In this document: piece by piece, positions 6,799 through 15,638 of the stretch
Position numbering within the stretch: position 1 is the stretch's first letter
How the letters are laid out: each line of letters opens with the position of its first letter
Source: Arcobacter sp.
GTDB taxonomy: Bacteria; Campylobacterota; Campylobacteria; Campylobacterales; Arcobacteraceae
DNA length: 17,202 nucleotides
Reading direction: 5' to 3'
Assembly (NCBI GenBank): GCA_016744485.1
Contig: JADGEG010000010.1
Location: forward strand, 1 to 17,202
Program-made: the position numbers and the translations under genes
The notes under the pieces: model-generated
What the model saw: the letters and a program-made list of their open reading frames with translations, nothing else
The model's database searches: none
Told to the model about the DNA's origin: nothing

Positions 6799-8430
6799 TT
6801 ATTTTTCTAAGCTTTCTTGTAATGCTTTATAATATATTGTTTCCAAATTGGTAATATTATCGTTTCTTTTTGTTGTATTTGATGATAAAATATCCCACAG
6901 TAGCCATGGTATTTTATATTGACCTTGTTTACCAAAATTTATTGTTTTTCCTTTATTAATCAATAAAGCTATATTAATATGTCTATTATATTTATATTTA
7001 ATATTTTTACTCAATATTGGTGGTAAATGATCACTTGAAATAAAAATCAAAGCATTTGGATCAAGGTTAATTATCTTTTTTATATATTTTGCTAATGCTT
7101 GTGTTCTATAATAAAATTGATTTGTAATTTTGTTTAATGTTTTATTTTCTATGTTTGTAATGTTGATGACATCTGGTCTGTCTTGTTTATTTCTATGATA
7201 ATTTTTATGTCCGTATGAACCTAAAATATAGTTAAATATAGGCTTGTTTGTTGTTTTTAAATAGTTTTTAATAAATTCAATATTATAATCAAATAAATCT
7301 CCATCAAATATTTTATTATCATTTTTATTTTGTATGAAGCTCTTATTTCCTTCTAAAAAGATTATTTTATCAAAACCTAAGCTTTTGTAAGCTGTATTAG
7401 AATTATAATATCTTGAGTTAGTTGCTATTGTAGCAAATGTATTATAATCATTTTTTTTAAATTGATTTACAAATCCATCTATTTGTCCTCCTCCTAAGAC
7501 ATTAAATTCTGTTGTATTGATTTTTGCAAATGCTTTAATACCTGTTAATATTTCAAACTCAGCTTGAGGTGTATTTCCTCCGTATATAGGTGAAATAACT
7601 TTTGAAAATTTATTCTTATACAAATATGCTTTAAGCTCATTTGATAATGGATTTTTATCAAAATGAACATTTTTTAGATAATTAGGATTAATAAAGCTTT
7701 CAAGAACAACAATATAAATATTTTGTTTTACTTTAATCTCTCCTTTGTATAATTCATTACTTATAGATATATGATTTGTTTTTTGTAAACCTAACTTTTC
7801 TTTATTTTCTAATTCAATCTTTGAATAATATATAAAGCTAGATATTTTTCCATTATTTTTTATTGTTGATTTTTGCGATGAGTTTTTATGCTTAAATATT
7901 TTTTGATGATAGTTTTTAAAGATATTTGTTTGAAGAAAAAATATAATAAAAAATATTAAGAAAAATCTTACGACTAAGGTTAATATATATATTTTAAGAG
8001 TATAAGTTTTTTTAGCTTCTTTGAGTAAGATACCTATTAAAAATAAGACTACAGTAATAAATAAAACAATCATAAAAAACATTAAGGGATCAAAGTAATA
8101 TATAGTTATAAAATTTTCAAAGTCACTAAACTTAGGGCTTCTAAGTAAGAATGAATAAAAAAGATCCAAACATAAATATATACTTATAAGAGGTATAGTA
8201 GGAAATATTAGTCTAATTATTTTACTTTTTATATCTTTAAAGTAAAAAATCAATGTTAGTGTAACCATTAATGGTATTTCAAGAAGATAAACACTTAGCC
8301 TAGCTCTTGTGTATGTATGCTCAGTAATGCTATACATTAATCTATCATAAACAAAAATAATAATAATTGCAGTTATAATAAATATGATATGTTTTTTTGC
8401 TTTCTCAAAGAAGCCTTTTTTTGTTTTCAA
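6799..8430 (-). CDS. LtaS-like sulfatase/phosphoglycerol transferase, membrane-anchored
   Basis: 543 aa. About five membrane segments (near 12-29, 45-64, 70-92, 113-136, 146-167) lead to an outward-facing alkaline-phosphatase-superfamily domain. Key residues match the LtaS/OpgB type: E244 in V-V-L-E-S-F, the catalytic Thr287 in G-G-N-T-P-Q-A-E-F-E, H407 in Y-G-H-K-N, and D467-H468 in S-S-D-H-L-P-P. Such enzymes transfer phosphoglycerol or phosphoethanolamine to glycans or lipids in the periplasm. In a Gram-negative bacterium, modification of periplasmic glucan or envelope polysaccharide is more likely than lipoteichoic acid synthesis. The start is TTG (8430-8428) with AAAGGA about 10 bases upstream; no better start precedes the first membrane segment. 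It follows mutS7 by 46 bases. The substrate is not determinable here. Confidence 0.85.
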   Translation of the reverse strand: MKTKKGFFEKAKKHIIFIITAIIIIFVYDRLMYSITEHTYTRARLSVYLLEIPLMVTLTLIFYFKDIKSKIIRLIFPTIPLISIYLCLDLFYSFLLRSPKFSDFENFITIYYFDPLMFFMIVLFITVVLFLIGILLKEAKKTYTLKIYILTLVVRFFLIFFIIFFLQTNIFKNYHQKIFKHKNSSQKSTIKNNGKISSFIYYSKIELENKEKLGLQKTNHISISNELYKGEIKVKQNIYIVVLESFINPNYLKNVHFDKNPLSNELKAYLYKNKFSKVISPIYGGNTPQAEFEILTGIKAFAKINTTEFNVLGGGQIDGFVNQFKKNDYNTFATIATNSRYYNSNTAYKSLGFDKIIFLEGNKSFIQNKNDNKIFDGDLFDYNIEFIKNYLKTTNKPIFNYILGSYGHKNYHRNKQDRPDVINITNIENKTLNKITNQFYYRTQALAKYIKKIINLDPNALIFISSDHLPPILSKNIKYKYNRHINIALLINKGKTINFGKQGQYKIPWLLWDILSSNTTKRNDNITNLETIYYKALQESLEK

Positions 8431-8476
8431 TACTTTAAATTCCTTTATATTTTAAAATCACAATTAGTACTTCAAT

Positions 8477-11458
8477 TTATTCATTTTCCGTATGAGTATA
8501 ATGTAATTCTAAACCTTTTGATGTTGAAATAAAACCATTTATATTGATACTTCCATCATGTACCATTTTATGATGTTTTTTACACAAAGGAATAAGATTA
8601 TATTTATGGTTTACATTCATATGCTCCACAAAACCTTCCTTATTTGCTCTTGCTTGTTCCTTAATATGATGCACTTCTTCACAAGACTGGCCGCAAATAA
8701 CACAAAAACTAACAAGTAAGTTTTTATTATATTTTGTGTTTTTATGTTGTTGAAGTCTTTCGATTGGTGCATAATCATCTGCTAAGCGTTTTCTTATATC
8801 ATTTGCCATTTTTAAAAAATCTTTATCCATATGTAAAGATCTAGCATATTCTAAACCATATACAGAAGAACCACTTCCTATTTGAAGTTTTCTATTAAAA
8901 ATCAATTTATCTTCTTTATCTTCATACATAACTGATAAATGCAAAGATATAATATTTTTTAAATTTTTAATTTCTTTTATATTTGGAAGAGCATGTAAAT
9001 GAGTTGCAAATAAAAAAAGCGATTCTAATTTTGCTAATTTTAAAATAGCACTTGCTACAATGCTAAGCCCACTCATAGTTTCAGTTGAATGAGATATTTC
9101 ATCTCCTAAGATTAAAGACTGTTGATTTGCTCTATTAAAAATATTTTTAAGCTCTAGCATCTCAACAGCAAAAGAAGATAAACCCTTAGCAATATTATCA
9201 GCACCTGAAATTCTTGTAAAAATAGCATTAAAAATAGAAAATCTCATAATTTTAGCAGGTACAAAAAAACCAGCTTGTGCTAAAACTACTGCTATTCCTA
9301 TTGATTTCATTAATGAAGATTTACCAGAAGAGTTAATTCCATAAAGTAAAACTCCATGTATTTGATTGTTCTTTTGATTTATAGGATTTGAGTTTTTAAT
9401 AATAATATTATTTTTATATTCATCTTGTGATAGAGATAGTTGTCCTAAAATAATATCATTTGGTACATAAACACCTTGTTCTTCATTTGCTTCAATTAAA
9501 GGATGCCTAAGGTCAATTAATTCTAAAAAATTTTCATCATCTTTTGTTTTAACAATTTTTGGACATACATAATTATATTTTTTAGCTGTTTTTATATTTG
9601 AAACACTTAAATCAATTTCTGCAATAAATAAAACTAAATCTTCAAGTAAAGAAGCAAACTTTTTTTCAAATTCTATTAGTTTTTCTTTGAATACCAATTT
9701 ATTTAATTCAATAATTTTTCTTAAATTATGAACATATTTATCAGATATATTTTCAATGAAATCTGATTTTATCTTTATATAATTTGTTTGAGTTTTTATT
9801 TTAAAATCTTTAAATAAAAGTAATTCATTATCAATTAATATATGTGAATTTAAAAGTGCATCTTTTATTAAATTAAATCTACTTTTAGTTAAAGTAATAA
9901 AGAAACCTTCTTTATCAAGTCTATTTATATGTACAAAATTTTCATCACTTTTTTTTAAAAAAGATAAAATATGATTTTTTAAAATATTTAATTTATTTTC
10001 TAAAGCAATATTTTTAATATTTAATTCATCAATTTGTATATTAATCCCTTCGCAAATCATATTATTTTCAATATCTTTAAGCATATATTTGCCACTAATA
10101 CTTAAATCAAAAGTTTCATCAATAGATTCTATAAACTTTAAAATTACAGCAACACTACAAGGAGGTTCAAAAAATTTATAATTTTCCATAAATTTTACAA
10201 GCTCTTTAATACTAAGCAAAGAGTCATATAAATAATTTAATTCAAAAGGATGTAGTTTTTCTAGCTTAATTCTTCTTGTAAGTCTTTCTATATCGTATAT
10301 ATTCGATAATTCACTTTCAATTGGAGTATGATAATCATATAAATCGTTTGATAAAGCATAGCGTCTAAGCAGTTCTTTCTCATCTTTTATAGGATGTGAT
10401 AATCTTTCTTTTAGAAGTCTTTTACCCATAGCAGTTGCTGTATTATTAAGTAACTTTATAACCGAAGGATGATTTGAGTTTTCAATGATATTTAGTTGTT
10501 CTAGTGCATTATTGCCTAAATATACATACTTTGAAATATCTAGTTTAATGGGAAATGAAAGTTTTTGTACTATTTGATAATCATGCCCTATAATAAAATC
10601 AATAAGAATAGCCAAACATTCACTTGCTAAAATCACTCTTTCCATATCAAGATGTTCAATTGATGTTAAAAGAGATTCGATATTAAATACATTTTTAAAT
10701 AATTCATTTTGATAAATTATTTTTGGTCTAAAAGCACTTACATGAAAATTTTTATTAGCTAATTCCAAATAAGATATAACTTCTTTTTGATTTATACTTT
10801 TATCAGTAAAAGTGATAATTACTTCATTTGTTTTGTGCATATTCATATAATTAAATACTTCATCAAGTGCATAAAACTTATCTTCGCTAGTTCCATTTAC
10901 TTCATTAAAAAAACATTTTCCAGTTGTAACATCTATTGCACTATAAGCAAGAGAATAGATATTTTTATTACAATCAACTAACAAGGAGGTAATATTATTT
11001 TCATCTTGATCTAAAACAAAATCAAAATTAGTTCCAGGACTTATTATAGTATCTAAGTATCTATTTACATTAGGAGGAACACCTCTTTGTCTTATAATTG
11101 CTATTGTATATTTTTGTTCATTTATTATTCTTTCTAAATATTTATCCAAAGCAATAGCTGGAACCCCTGCCATTATAGGATTTTTTGCACAATTTTCTAA
11201 AATAGTTTTATTTTTTCTTGTTAATTGAATGTTTAATAATTGTGCAATTTCTTTTGCTTTTCCTATTTGTTCATCTTGATTATTTATTTCATATACTTCA
11301 AAAAATGTTCCTATTTCCATTAACACTATAGTATTTTTACCATATTTTTTTTCAAGTAATTTTTGTAACTTAAAATAAGTAATTGTTAAAAGTGTTTTTT
11401 TATCACCAAGTAGGTCATTAATTGTAGTATTAATCAATATTTTTTTATTCCTGTCCAT
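8477..11458 (-). CDS. MutS7-type DNA mismatch repair protein with C-terminal HNH endonuclease domain
   Basis: 993 aa. The N-terminal mismatch-binding domain keeps Phe-x-Glu (F52-F-E54 in G-T-F-F-E-V-Y), so mismatch reading is plausible. The ATPase has Walker A G707-I-N-S-S-G-K-S-S and Walker B L-I-L-G-D786-E787, followed by I-S-H-S-T-E where MutS1 has I-G-R-G-T, and F-A-T-H-L-H near 817-822. After a short linker a zinc-type HNH nuclease occupies about 917-970: C919-x2-C922, H930-H931-I, N954-L-I-P-L-C959, H962-H963, H967. This architecture defines MutS7, known from epsilonproteobacteria, octocoral mitochondria and giant viruses; the built-in nuclease could replace separate MutL/MutH nicking. 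The ATG overlaps the previous gene by 25 bases. A TTG at 11437 overlapping its stop (TTGA), with AGGA upstream, is a possible coupled start giving 986 aa. Confidence 0.9.
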   Translation of the reverse strand: MDRNKKILINTTINDLLGDKKTLLTITYFKLQKLLEKKYGKNTIVLMEIGTFFEVYEINNQDEQIGKAKEIAQLLNIQLTRKNKTILENCAKNPIMAGVPAIALDKYLERIINEQKYTIAIIRQRGVPPNVNRYLDTIISPGTNFDFVLDQDENNITSLLVDCNKNIYSLAYSAIDVTTGKCFFNEVNGTSEDKFYALDEVFNYMNMHKTNEVIITFTDKSINQKEVISYLELANKNFHVSAFRPKIIYQNELFKNVFNIESLLTSIEHLDMERVILASECLAILIDFIIGHDYQIVQKLSFPIKLDISKYVYLGNNALEQLNIIENSNHPSVIKLLNNTATAMGKRLLKERLSHPIKDEKELLRRYALSNDLYDYHTPIESELSNIYDIERLTRRIKLEKLHPFELNYLYDSLLSIKELVKFMENYKFFEPPCSVAVILKFIESIDETFDLSISGKYMLKDIENNMICEGINIQIDELNIKNIALENKLNILKNHILSFLKKSDENFVHINRLDKEGFFITLTKSRFNLIKDALLNSHILIDNELLLFKDFKIKTQTNYIKIKSDFIENISDKYVHNLRKIIELNKLVFKEKLIEFEKKFASLLEDLVLFIAEIDLSVSNIKTAKKYNYVCPKIVKTKDDENFLELIDLRHPLIEANEEQGVYVPNDIILGQLSLSQDEYKNNIIIKNSNPINQKNNQIHGVLLYGINSSGKSSLMKSIGIAVVLAQAGFFVPAKIMRFSIFNAIFTRISGADNIAKGLSSFAVEMLELKNIFNRANQQSLILGDEISHSTETMSGLSIVASAILKLAKLESLFLFATHLHALPNIKEIKNLKNIISLHLSVMYEDKEDKLIFNRKLQIGSGSSVYGLEYARSLHMDKDFLKMANDIRKRLADDYAPIERLQQHKNTKYNKNLLVSFCVICGQSCEEVHHIKEQARANKEGFVEHMNVNHKYNLIPLCKKHHKMVHDGSININGFISTSKGLELHYTHTENE

Positions 11459-11856
11459 TTTCTAATTAAATTTCTTTGTTCTTTATTTATATTGGCTTCT
11501 TCATGTAATAAAATATACGAAGCAAGAGGCATAGAAGCATATACTTTTCTAAAAATTGCTTTCATTTTTTTTTCTTTTTTTTCTTTATTATATGTATTCC
11601 AAGTGGAAAAATTTAATGCTTTTCTACCATCATTTACATGAGAGCTTATGATCCAAGAAAAAGGAGCTATGTTACTATAATATGGCCATACGGTTTGTTC
11701 GGAATGACAATCATAACAAGCTTGTTTAAAAATATATTTTACATCTTCTGGTGTAGATATTTCTAAGTGTTTATTTATTGTTTTATTAGTTTGTTCAATT
11801 GGAATAAACTGAACAATAATGAAAAGTATAAAAAAACTTAAAAATATCTTCTTCAT
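11434..11856 (-). CDS. Exported haem-binding (Haem_bd-like) c-type cytochrome protein
   Basis: A small periplasmic protein with one haem site. A short basic start and hydrophobic segment (about 3-20) act as signal peptide or anchor. C-Y-D-C-H follows near residues 47-51, and the pattern C-x-x-C-H-S-x-x-T-x-W-P-x-Y-S-x-I-A-P-x-S-W then G-R-x-x-L-N-F-S-x-W is characteristic of the Haem_bd family. Its electron partner is unknown. A TTG at 11859 is also in frame, but ATG 11856 forms a TGATG junction with the stop of the upstream gene and is preferred (140 aa). The mutS7 start lies inside its 3' end. Membership in a chain with a DUF1538 transporter-like protein suggests shared transcription; a functional link is not shown. 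Confidence 0.82.
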   Translation of the reverse strand: MKKIFLSFFILFIIVQFIPIEQTNKTINKHLEISTPEDVKYIFKQACYDCHSEQTVWPYYSNIAPFSWIISSHVNDGRKALNFSTWNTYNKEKKEKKMKAIFRKVYASMPLASYILLHEEANINKEQRNLIRKWTGIKKY

Positions 11857-13865
11857 CAAATAGTATTTATAATTTCTTTTTGATTTAGATCTTCTTTTTT
11901 ACTAGAAGATGAGGATTCCTTTTCCTTATTATATTTATGATCTTTTCTATTCGTAAAAATATCATGCCTACTTAAACTTATACCTTTCATATGCGTTAGA
12001 GGAAAAGCAAAAGCTATTCCTTTTCCTATAGTTGTAATATGAAGTGAGTGAATAATAGATTTTATTACAGGATTTATCATAGCTTGAGGAAGTAAAAATA
12101 ATAATAAAGAATCACTTGCATTAAAAGATGTTCTATAAAAGTTATCCATTTTACCAAGTCCTATTCCATCAGCTCGTAAAATAGTAACTCCTGAAGCTCC
12201 TGCCTTATGTGCAGCAGCTATTGCATCTACTTTTTTATCTTTTGGTACTATAATTACTACAGCTGAAAAATCCATAGGTAAAGAGTGTCTTCTATTACTT
12301 CCATCTATATTAACAGTAGCTAAATCCATATTTTCAGCATCTATTAAATTATCTCTTAATATGTTCATAGCTTCAATTTCTGTATCAGATTTAACACCTA
12401 ACTTCTCAGTTAATACTCCATATAACATAACAGTAATTATAGGAAACAGTGAAGCAAAAGCAATAAGACCAAAACCATCAATTAAAGGATTTCTTCCATC
12501 TATATTTGTAGCAAGTCCAATACCAAGAGCAGCTACAAGTGGAACAGTTATAGTTGATGTTGTAACACCTCCTGAATCATAAGCAATAGGAATTATGTAT
12601 TTTGGAGCAATAAAGGTTAAAACAATAACGATTAGGTATCCCATAATAATATAGTAATGTATCTGCCCACCATCGACAATTCTAAAAGATCCCAAGGCAA
12701 TACCAATAGCAACACCTAATGCGACAAATAGTCTTAAAGCAAAGTCATTTATTTTCCCATCACTTATATCTTTTGCTTTTTTTGCAATTGCCATTAAAGC
12801 AGGTTCCGCCATAGTAGTTGAAAAACCAATAGCAAAAGCAAAAGCATATATAGTTAATGCAGAATCACTTTTAGTTAGTTGATAAGCCATGGTTTCACCA
12901 AGTGAAAATAAACCAAGTTCTAAGCCTAAGATAAAAGCATAAAGCCCAACAATAACTAAAATAAAACCTAAAAATACAATTTTAATATTTTGAATATGTT
13001 TTTTTAAAACAGCATATTGAAAAAATATTATAATAGCTAAAATAGGCAGAACATCTTGTACGACATTAATTAAACCTGTAATAAGACTAGTAACTGTAAT
13101 GTCCGTAGGTGAAGATACATTTGCTTGAACAACTATTTGTTCTATACTTGTAGCATCTACAAAAGAATAAACAATTATTCCATAAATTTGTACAAAAATC
13201 ATAGGAGTTAAAGCGGCAAATGCAATAAGACCAAAACCATCAGATATAGGGTTTCTTCCTTTAATTGCAGAAGCTAGTCCAATTCCTAAAGCAGCAACCA
13301 AAGGAACAGTTACAGTTGATGTTGTAACTCCTCCTAAATCATAAGCAAGTCCTATTATTTCTTGTGGTGCAAAAAATGTAACAGTAATTGCTATAAAATA
13401 CCCTATTATTATATAATAATGAATAGGGTGACCCTTGATTATTCTAAATACTCCTAATAATATAGCAAAACCAACAGAAAAAGCTACAACTAACCTTAAT
13501 ACAGTTTCATCAATTCTTCCACTTGAAATAGATGCTGCTTTATTTGCAATGACTGCAAGTGCTGGTTCTGCTATAGCGGAACCAAAACCTATTAAAAATC
13601 CAAATATTAAAATCCATATTGTCCAACCAGATTTTGCAAAGTCTCTTGCAAGACCTTCTCCTACAGGGAAAATGCCAATTTCAAGACCTTGTAAAAAAAC
13701 AGCAAGTCCAACTCCTACAATTACAAGTCCAATAGCTGTGCTTATCCAATTATCTGGAACACTTTGAATAATTGCTAATTGAAAAAACAAAATCACTAAA
13801 ATGACTGGAATAAGGTCTCTAAAAGACTCTTTTAATAATTTTAAAAAAAAATGAAACTGCATCAT
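11856..13865 (-). CDS. Duplicated DUF1538 membrane protein with fused C-terminal PII-like domain
   Basis: 669 aa. Two tandem copies of a DUF1538 membrane unit are obvious: G-G-V-T-T-S-T-[VI]-T-V-P-L-V-A-A-L-G occurs at 178 and again at 432, A-E-P-A-L at 99 and 353, and D-G-F-G-L-I-A-F in each, an offset of 254 residues. Together they give many membrane helices in the inner membrane, like a two-repeat transporter. From about residue 532 a soluble domain resembles PII/GlnB signalling proteins: A-V-V-I-I-V-P-K-D-K-K-V-D-A-I, G-A-S-G-V-T-I-L-R-A-D-G-I-G, and I-G-K-G-I-A-F-A-F-P-L. PII domains often sense nucleotides and control transporters. A hydrophilic Ser/Lys/Glu tail follows. The transported substrate is unknown. 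The gene starts 24 bases after leuA; two ATGs are adjacent (13865 and 13862), with AAGGA about 12 bases upstream. Confidence 0.87.
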   Translation of the reverse strand: MMQFHFFLKLLKESFRDLIPVILVILFFQLAIIQSVPDNWISTAIGLVIVGVGLAVFLQGLEIGIFPVGEGLARDFAKSGWTIWILIFGFLIGFGSAIAEPALAVIANKAASISSGRIDETVLRLVVAFSVGFAILLGVFRIIKGHPIHYYIIIGYFIAITVTFFAPQEIIGLAYDLGGVTTSTVTVPLVAALGIGLASAIKGRNPISDGFGLIAFAALTPMIFVQIYGIIVYSFVDATSIEQIVVQANVSSPTDITVTSLITGLINVVQDVLPILAIIIFFQYAVLKKHIQNIKIVFLGFILVIVGLYAFILGLELGLFSLGETMAYQLTKSDSALTIYAFAFAIGFSTTMAEPALMAIAKKAKDISDGKINDFALRLFVALGVAIGIALGSFRIVDGGQIHYYIIMGYLIVIVLTFIAPKYIIPIAYDSGGVTTSTITVPLVAALGIGLATNIDGRNPLIDGFGLIAFASLFPIITVMLYGVLTEKLGVKSDTEIEAMNILRDNLIDAENMDLATVNIDGSNRRHSLPMDFSAVVIIVPKDKKVDAIAAAHKAGASGVTILRADGIGLGKMDNFYRTSFNASDSLLLFLLPQAMINPVIKSIIHSLHITTIGKGIAFAFPLTHMKGISLSRHDIFTNRKDHKYNKEKESSSSSKKEDLNQKEIINTI

Positions 13866-13889
13866 GATATTTTTATTTCCTTTTAACCT

Positions 13890-15440
13890 TTAAATATAGT
13901 GTTCTTTTTTTGCAAGTCTTGTTTTTTGTGAAACAAAAGAATTAAGTGCACCTAGATATGCTCTTGCAGTTGCACTCATAGTATCAATACTTAAACCATG
14001 TCCTACACAAGAAGGCATATCTTTATCAAAAACGACTCTAGCTGTAACTTTAGCTAAAGCATCTTTACCTTGAGTTACTGAAGTAACTTTATAATCTTCT
14101 AAGGATCCTTCAATTTTTGTTAGTCTATCAATAGTTTTAAAAATTGCATCCATGGTACCTTCGCCAATACAGGAATCTTTTAATAATTCATCTTTATATT
14201 TTATACAAACAGCAGCTGTTGCAAAACCATCACTACAATCTGAAATTTGCAAAGAAGTTAATTCATAAGTTTTATTTTGATTTAATGACTCATCAGTAAT
14301 TAACATACTAATATCATCGTCAGTAATTTCTTTTTTCTTATCAGCTAAAACTTTAAATCTTTCAAAAGCAGAATTTAGCTCATCATTTGAAACATTAGTA
14401 AAACCTAAATGCTCAATCTTATCTCTAAATGCAGCACGACCAGAGTGTTTACCTAAAATAAGAGTTGATTCTTTATAAACTCCAACATCTTCAGGTCTCA
14501 TTATTTCATATGTTTCTTTATTTTTTAGCATTCCATCTTGATGTATTCCACTTTCATGTGCAAAAGCATTTTTCCCCACTATTGCTTTGTTTTGTTGAGG
14601 TTGAACTCCTGTAATATTTGCAACTAATCGTGAAGTAGGATAAATCTCTGAAGTATTTATATCTGTATATAAGTTTTTAAAAACATCTTTTCGTACATTA
14701 ATAGCCATCACAACTTCTTCTAAAGCACAGTTTCCAGCTCTCTCACCTAAACCATTTATCGTAACTTCTACTTGTCTTGCACCATTTAATACAGAAGCTA
14801 AAGTATTTGCAGTAGATAATCCTAAGTCATTATGATTATGAACTGAAACAATGGCACGAGATCCTGCATACTTAGATAATTCTTTTACCATATAAGCTAA
14901 CTCATCTGGCAATCTATAGCCTACTGTATCAGGTAAATTAATAGTACTTGCACCTGCATTTATAACAGCATCCATAACTTCTTTCATAAATGAAATATCT
15001 GATCTTCCTGCATCTTCTAATGAAAATTCAACATCATCTACAAATGTTTTTGCGTATTGTACTGCGTTAATTGCTCGTTTTATTACTTCATCTTCACTCA
15101 TTTTTAATTTATATTTCATGTGAATTGGTGAAGTTGCTATAAAAGTGTGAATTCTATGCTTTTTAGCATTTTGTACTGCAAGAGCCGATTGTTTAATATC
15201 ATTATCAATTGCTCTACTTAAAGAACAAACTGACGAGTTTTGAACAACTTGTGCTATTTGTGACACTGCATCAAAATCACCAGGAGATGCTGCTGCAAAT
15301 CCTGCTTCAATTACATCAACACCTAATTTTTCTAATTGAATTGCAATTTTTATTTTTTCTTGTGTATTCATAGAACAACCTGGACTTTGTTCTCCATCTC
15401 TTAATGTTGTATCAAATATTATGATTTTATTATTATCCAT
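13890..15440 (-). CDS. leuA: 2-isopropylmalate synthase LeuA
   Basis: The first committed enzyme of leucine synthesis: it condenses acetyl-CoA with 2-oxoisovalerate in the cytoplasm. The 516-aa protein has the HMGL-like TIM barrel with T-T-L-R-D15-G-E-Q at the start, the metal-binding H201-N-H203-N-D, and G-E-R-A-G-N237. The C-terminal regulatory (leucine-feedback) domain spans about 360-516 and ends with the usual S-V-G/C-V-G-H-G-type turn. An AAAGG is seven bases before the ATG. It heads the minus-strand chain leuA, DUF1538-PII, haem-binding protein, mutS7. A candidate leucine leader peptide and hairpins lie just upstream, so expression is probably attenuated when leucine is plentiful. Confidence 0.96.
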   Translation of the reverse strand: MDNNKIIIFDTTLRDGEQSPGCSMNTQEKIKIAIQLEKLGVDVIEAGFAAASPGDFDAVSQIAQVVQNSSVCSLSRAIDNDIKQSALAVQNAKKHRIHTFIATSPIHMKYKLKMSEDEVIKRAINAVQYAKTFVDDVEFSLEDAGRSDISFMKEVMDAVINAGASTINLPDTVGYRLPDELAYMVKELSKYAGSRAIVSVHNHNDLGLSTANTLASVLNGARQVEVTINGLGERAGNCALEEVVMAINVRKDVFKNLYTDINTSEIYPTSRLVANITGVQPQQNKAIVGKNAFAHESGIHQDGMLKNKETYEIMRPEDVGVYKESTLILGKHSGRAAFRDKIEHLGFTNVSNDELNSAFERFKVLADKKKEITDDDISMLITDESLNQNKTYELTSLQISDCSDGFATAAVCIKYKDELLKDSCIGEGTMDAIFKTIDRLTKIEGSLEDYKVTSVTQGKDALAKVTARVVFDKDMPSCVGHGLSIDTMSATARAYLGALNSFVSQKTRLAKKEHYI

Positions 15441-15462
15441 ATTTTAACCTTTAGTAAATTGT

Positions 15463-15535
15463 ATTGATTATATCAATTTTAAATAAAAAATTGATAAGTA
15501 GTAAGTTGATTATATTCTAAAATTTAGTATTTTAG
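15463..15535 (-). promoter_or_regulatory. Alternative hairpins of the leuA leader (attenuator candidate)
   Basis: Three inverted repeats lie between the leader peptide and leuA. The first (15517-15535, 7-bp arms CTAAAAT/ATTTTAG) overlaps the leader stop codon. The second (15472-15495) has 9-bp arms ATCAATTTT/AAAATTGAT and a 6-base loop. The third (15463-15477) has arms ATTGAT/ATCAAT. The second and third share the segment 15472-15477, so only one can form at a time. A 10-base direct repeat TTGATTATAT (+ strand, 15464 and 15506) adds another possible pairing partner. No clean GC stem with a U-run is present, so the stop signal may be weak or of another type. Confidence 0.45.
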
Positions 15536-15609
15536 AGTGATTTTGCAAGAAGTAGAAGAGTATTGACACTTTTTATGAAATGATTATTAATACAATCATA
15601 TATTTTCAT
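15532..15609 (-). CDS. Leucine leader peptide upstream of leuA
   Basis: A 25-codon frame starts at ATG 15609-15607 behind a strong ribosome site, AAGGAGAG (15622-15615), and ends at TAA 15534-15532. Codons 18-21 are four leucines in a row (CTT CTA CTT CTT), and codon 25 is another (CTC); none is the TTA that dominates elsewhere in this A+T-rich sequence. A leucine run ahead of leuA, with stem-loops directly after, is the arrangement of ribosome-mediated transcription attenuation: scarce charged leucine tRNA stalls the ribosome and favours read-through. The peptide begins MKIYDCINNH and ends NTLLLLAKSL. The frame is seen directly; the regulatory role follows from known leu leaders and is inferred here. 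Confidence 0.72.
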   Translation of the reverse strand: MKIYDCINNHFIKSVNTLLLLAKSL

Positions 15610-15638
15610 TGTAACTCTCCTTGATTTTTATAAAGAGC

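Noticed and set aside
12361..13767. Plus-strand open frames opposite the DUF1538 gene
   Set aside because: They mirror the strongly conserved minus-strand gene, lack ribosome sites and encode no recognisable domain; they are shadows of its repeats.
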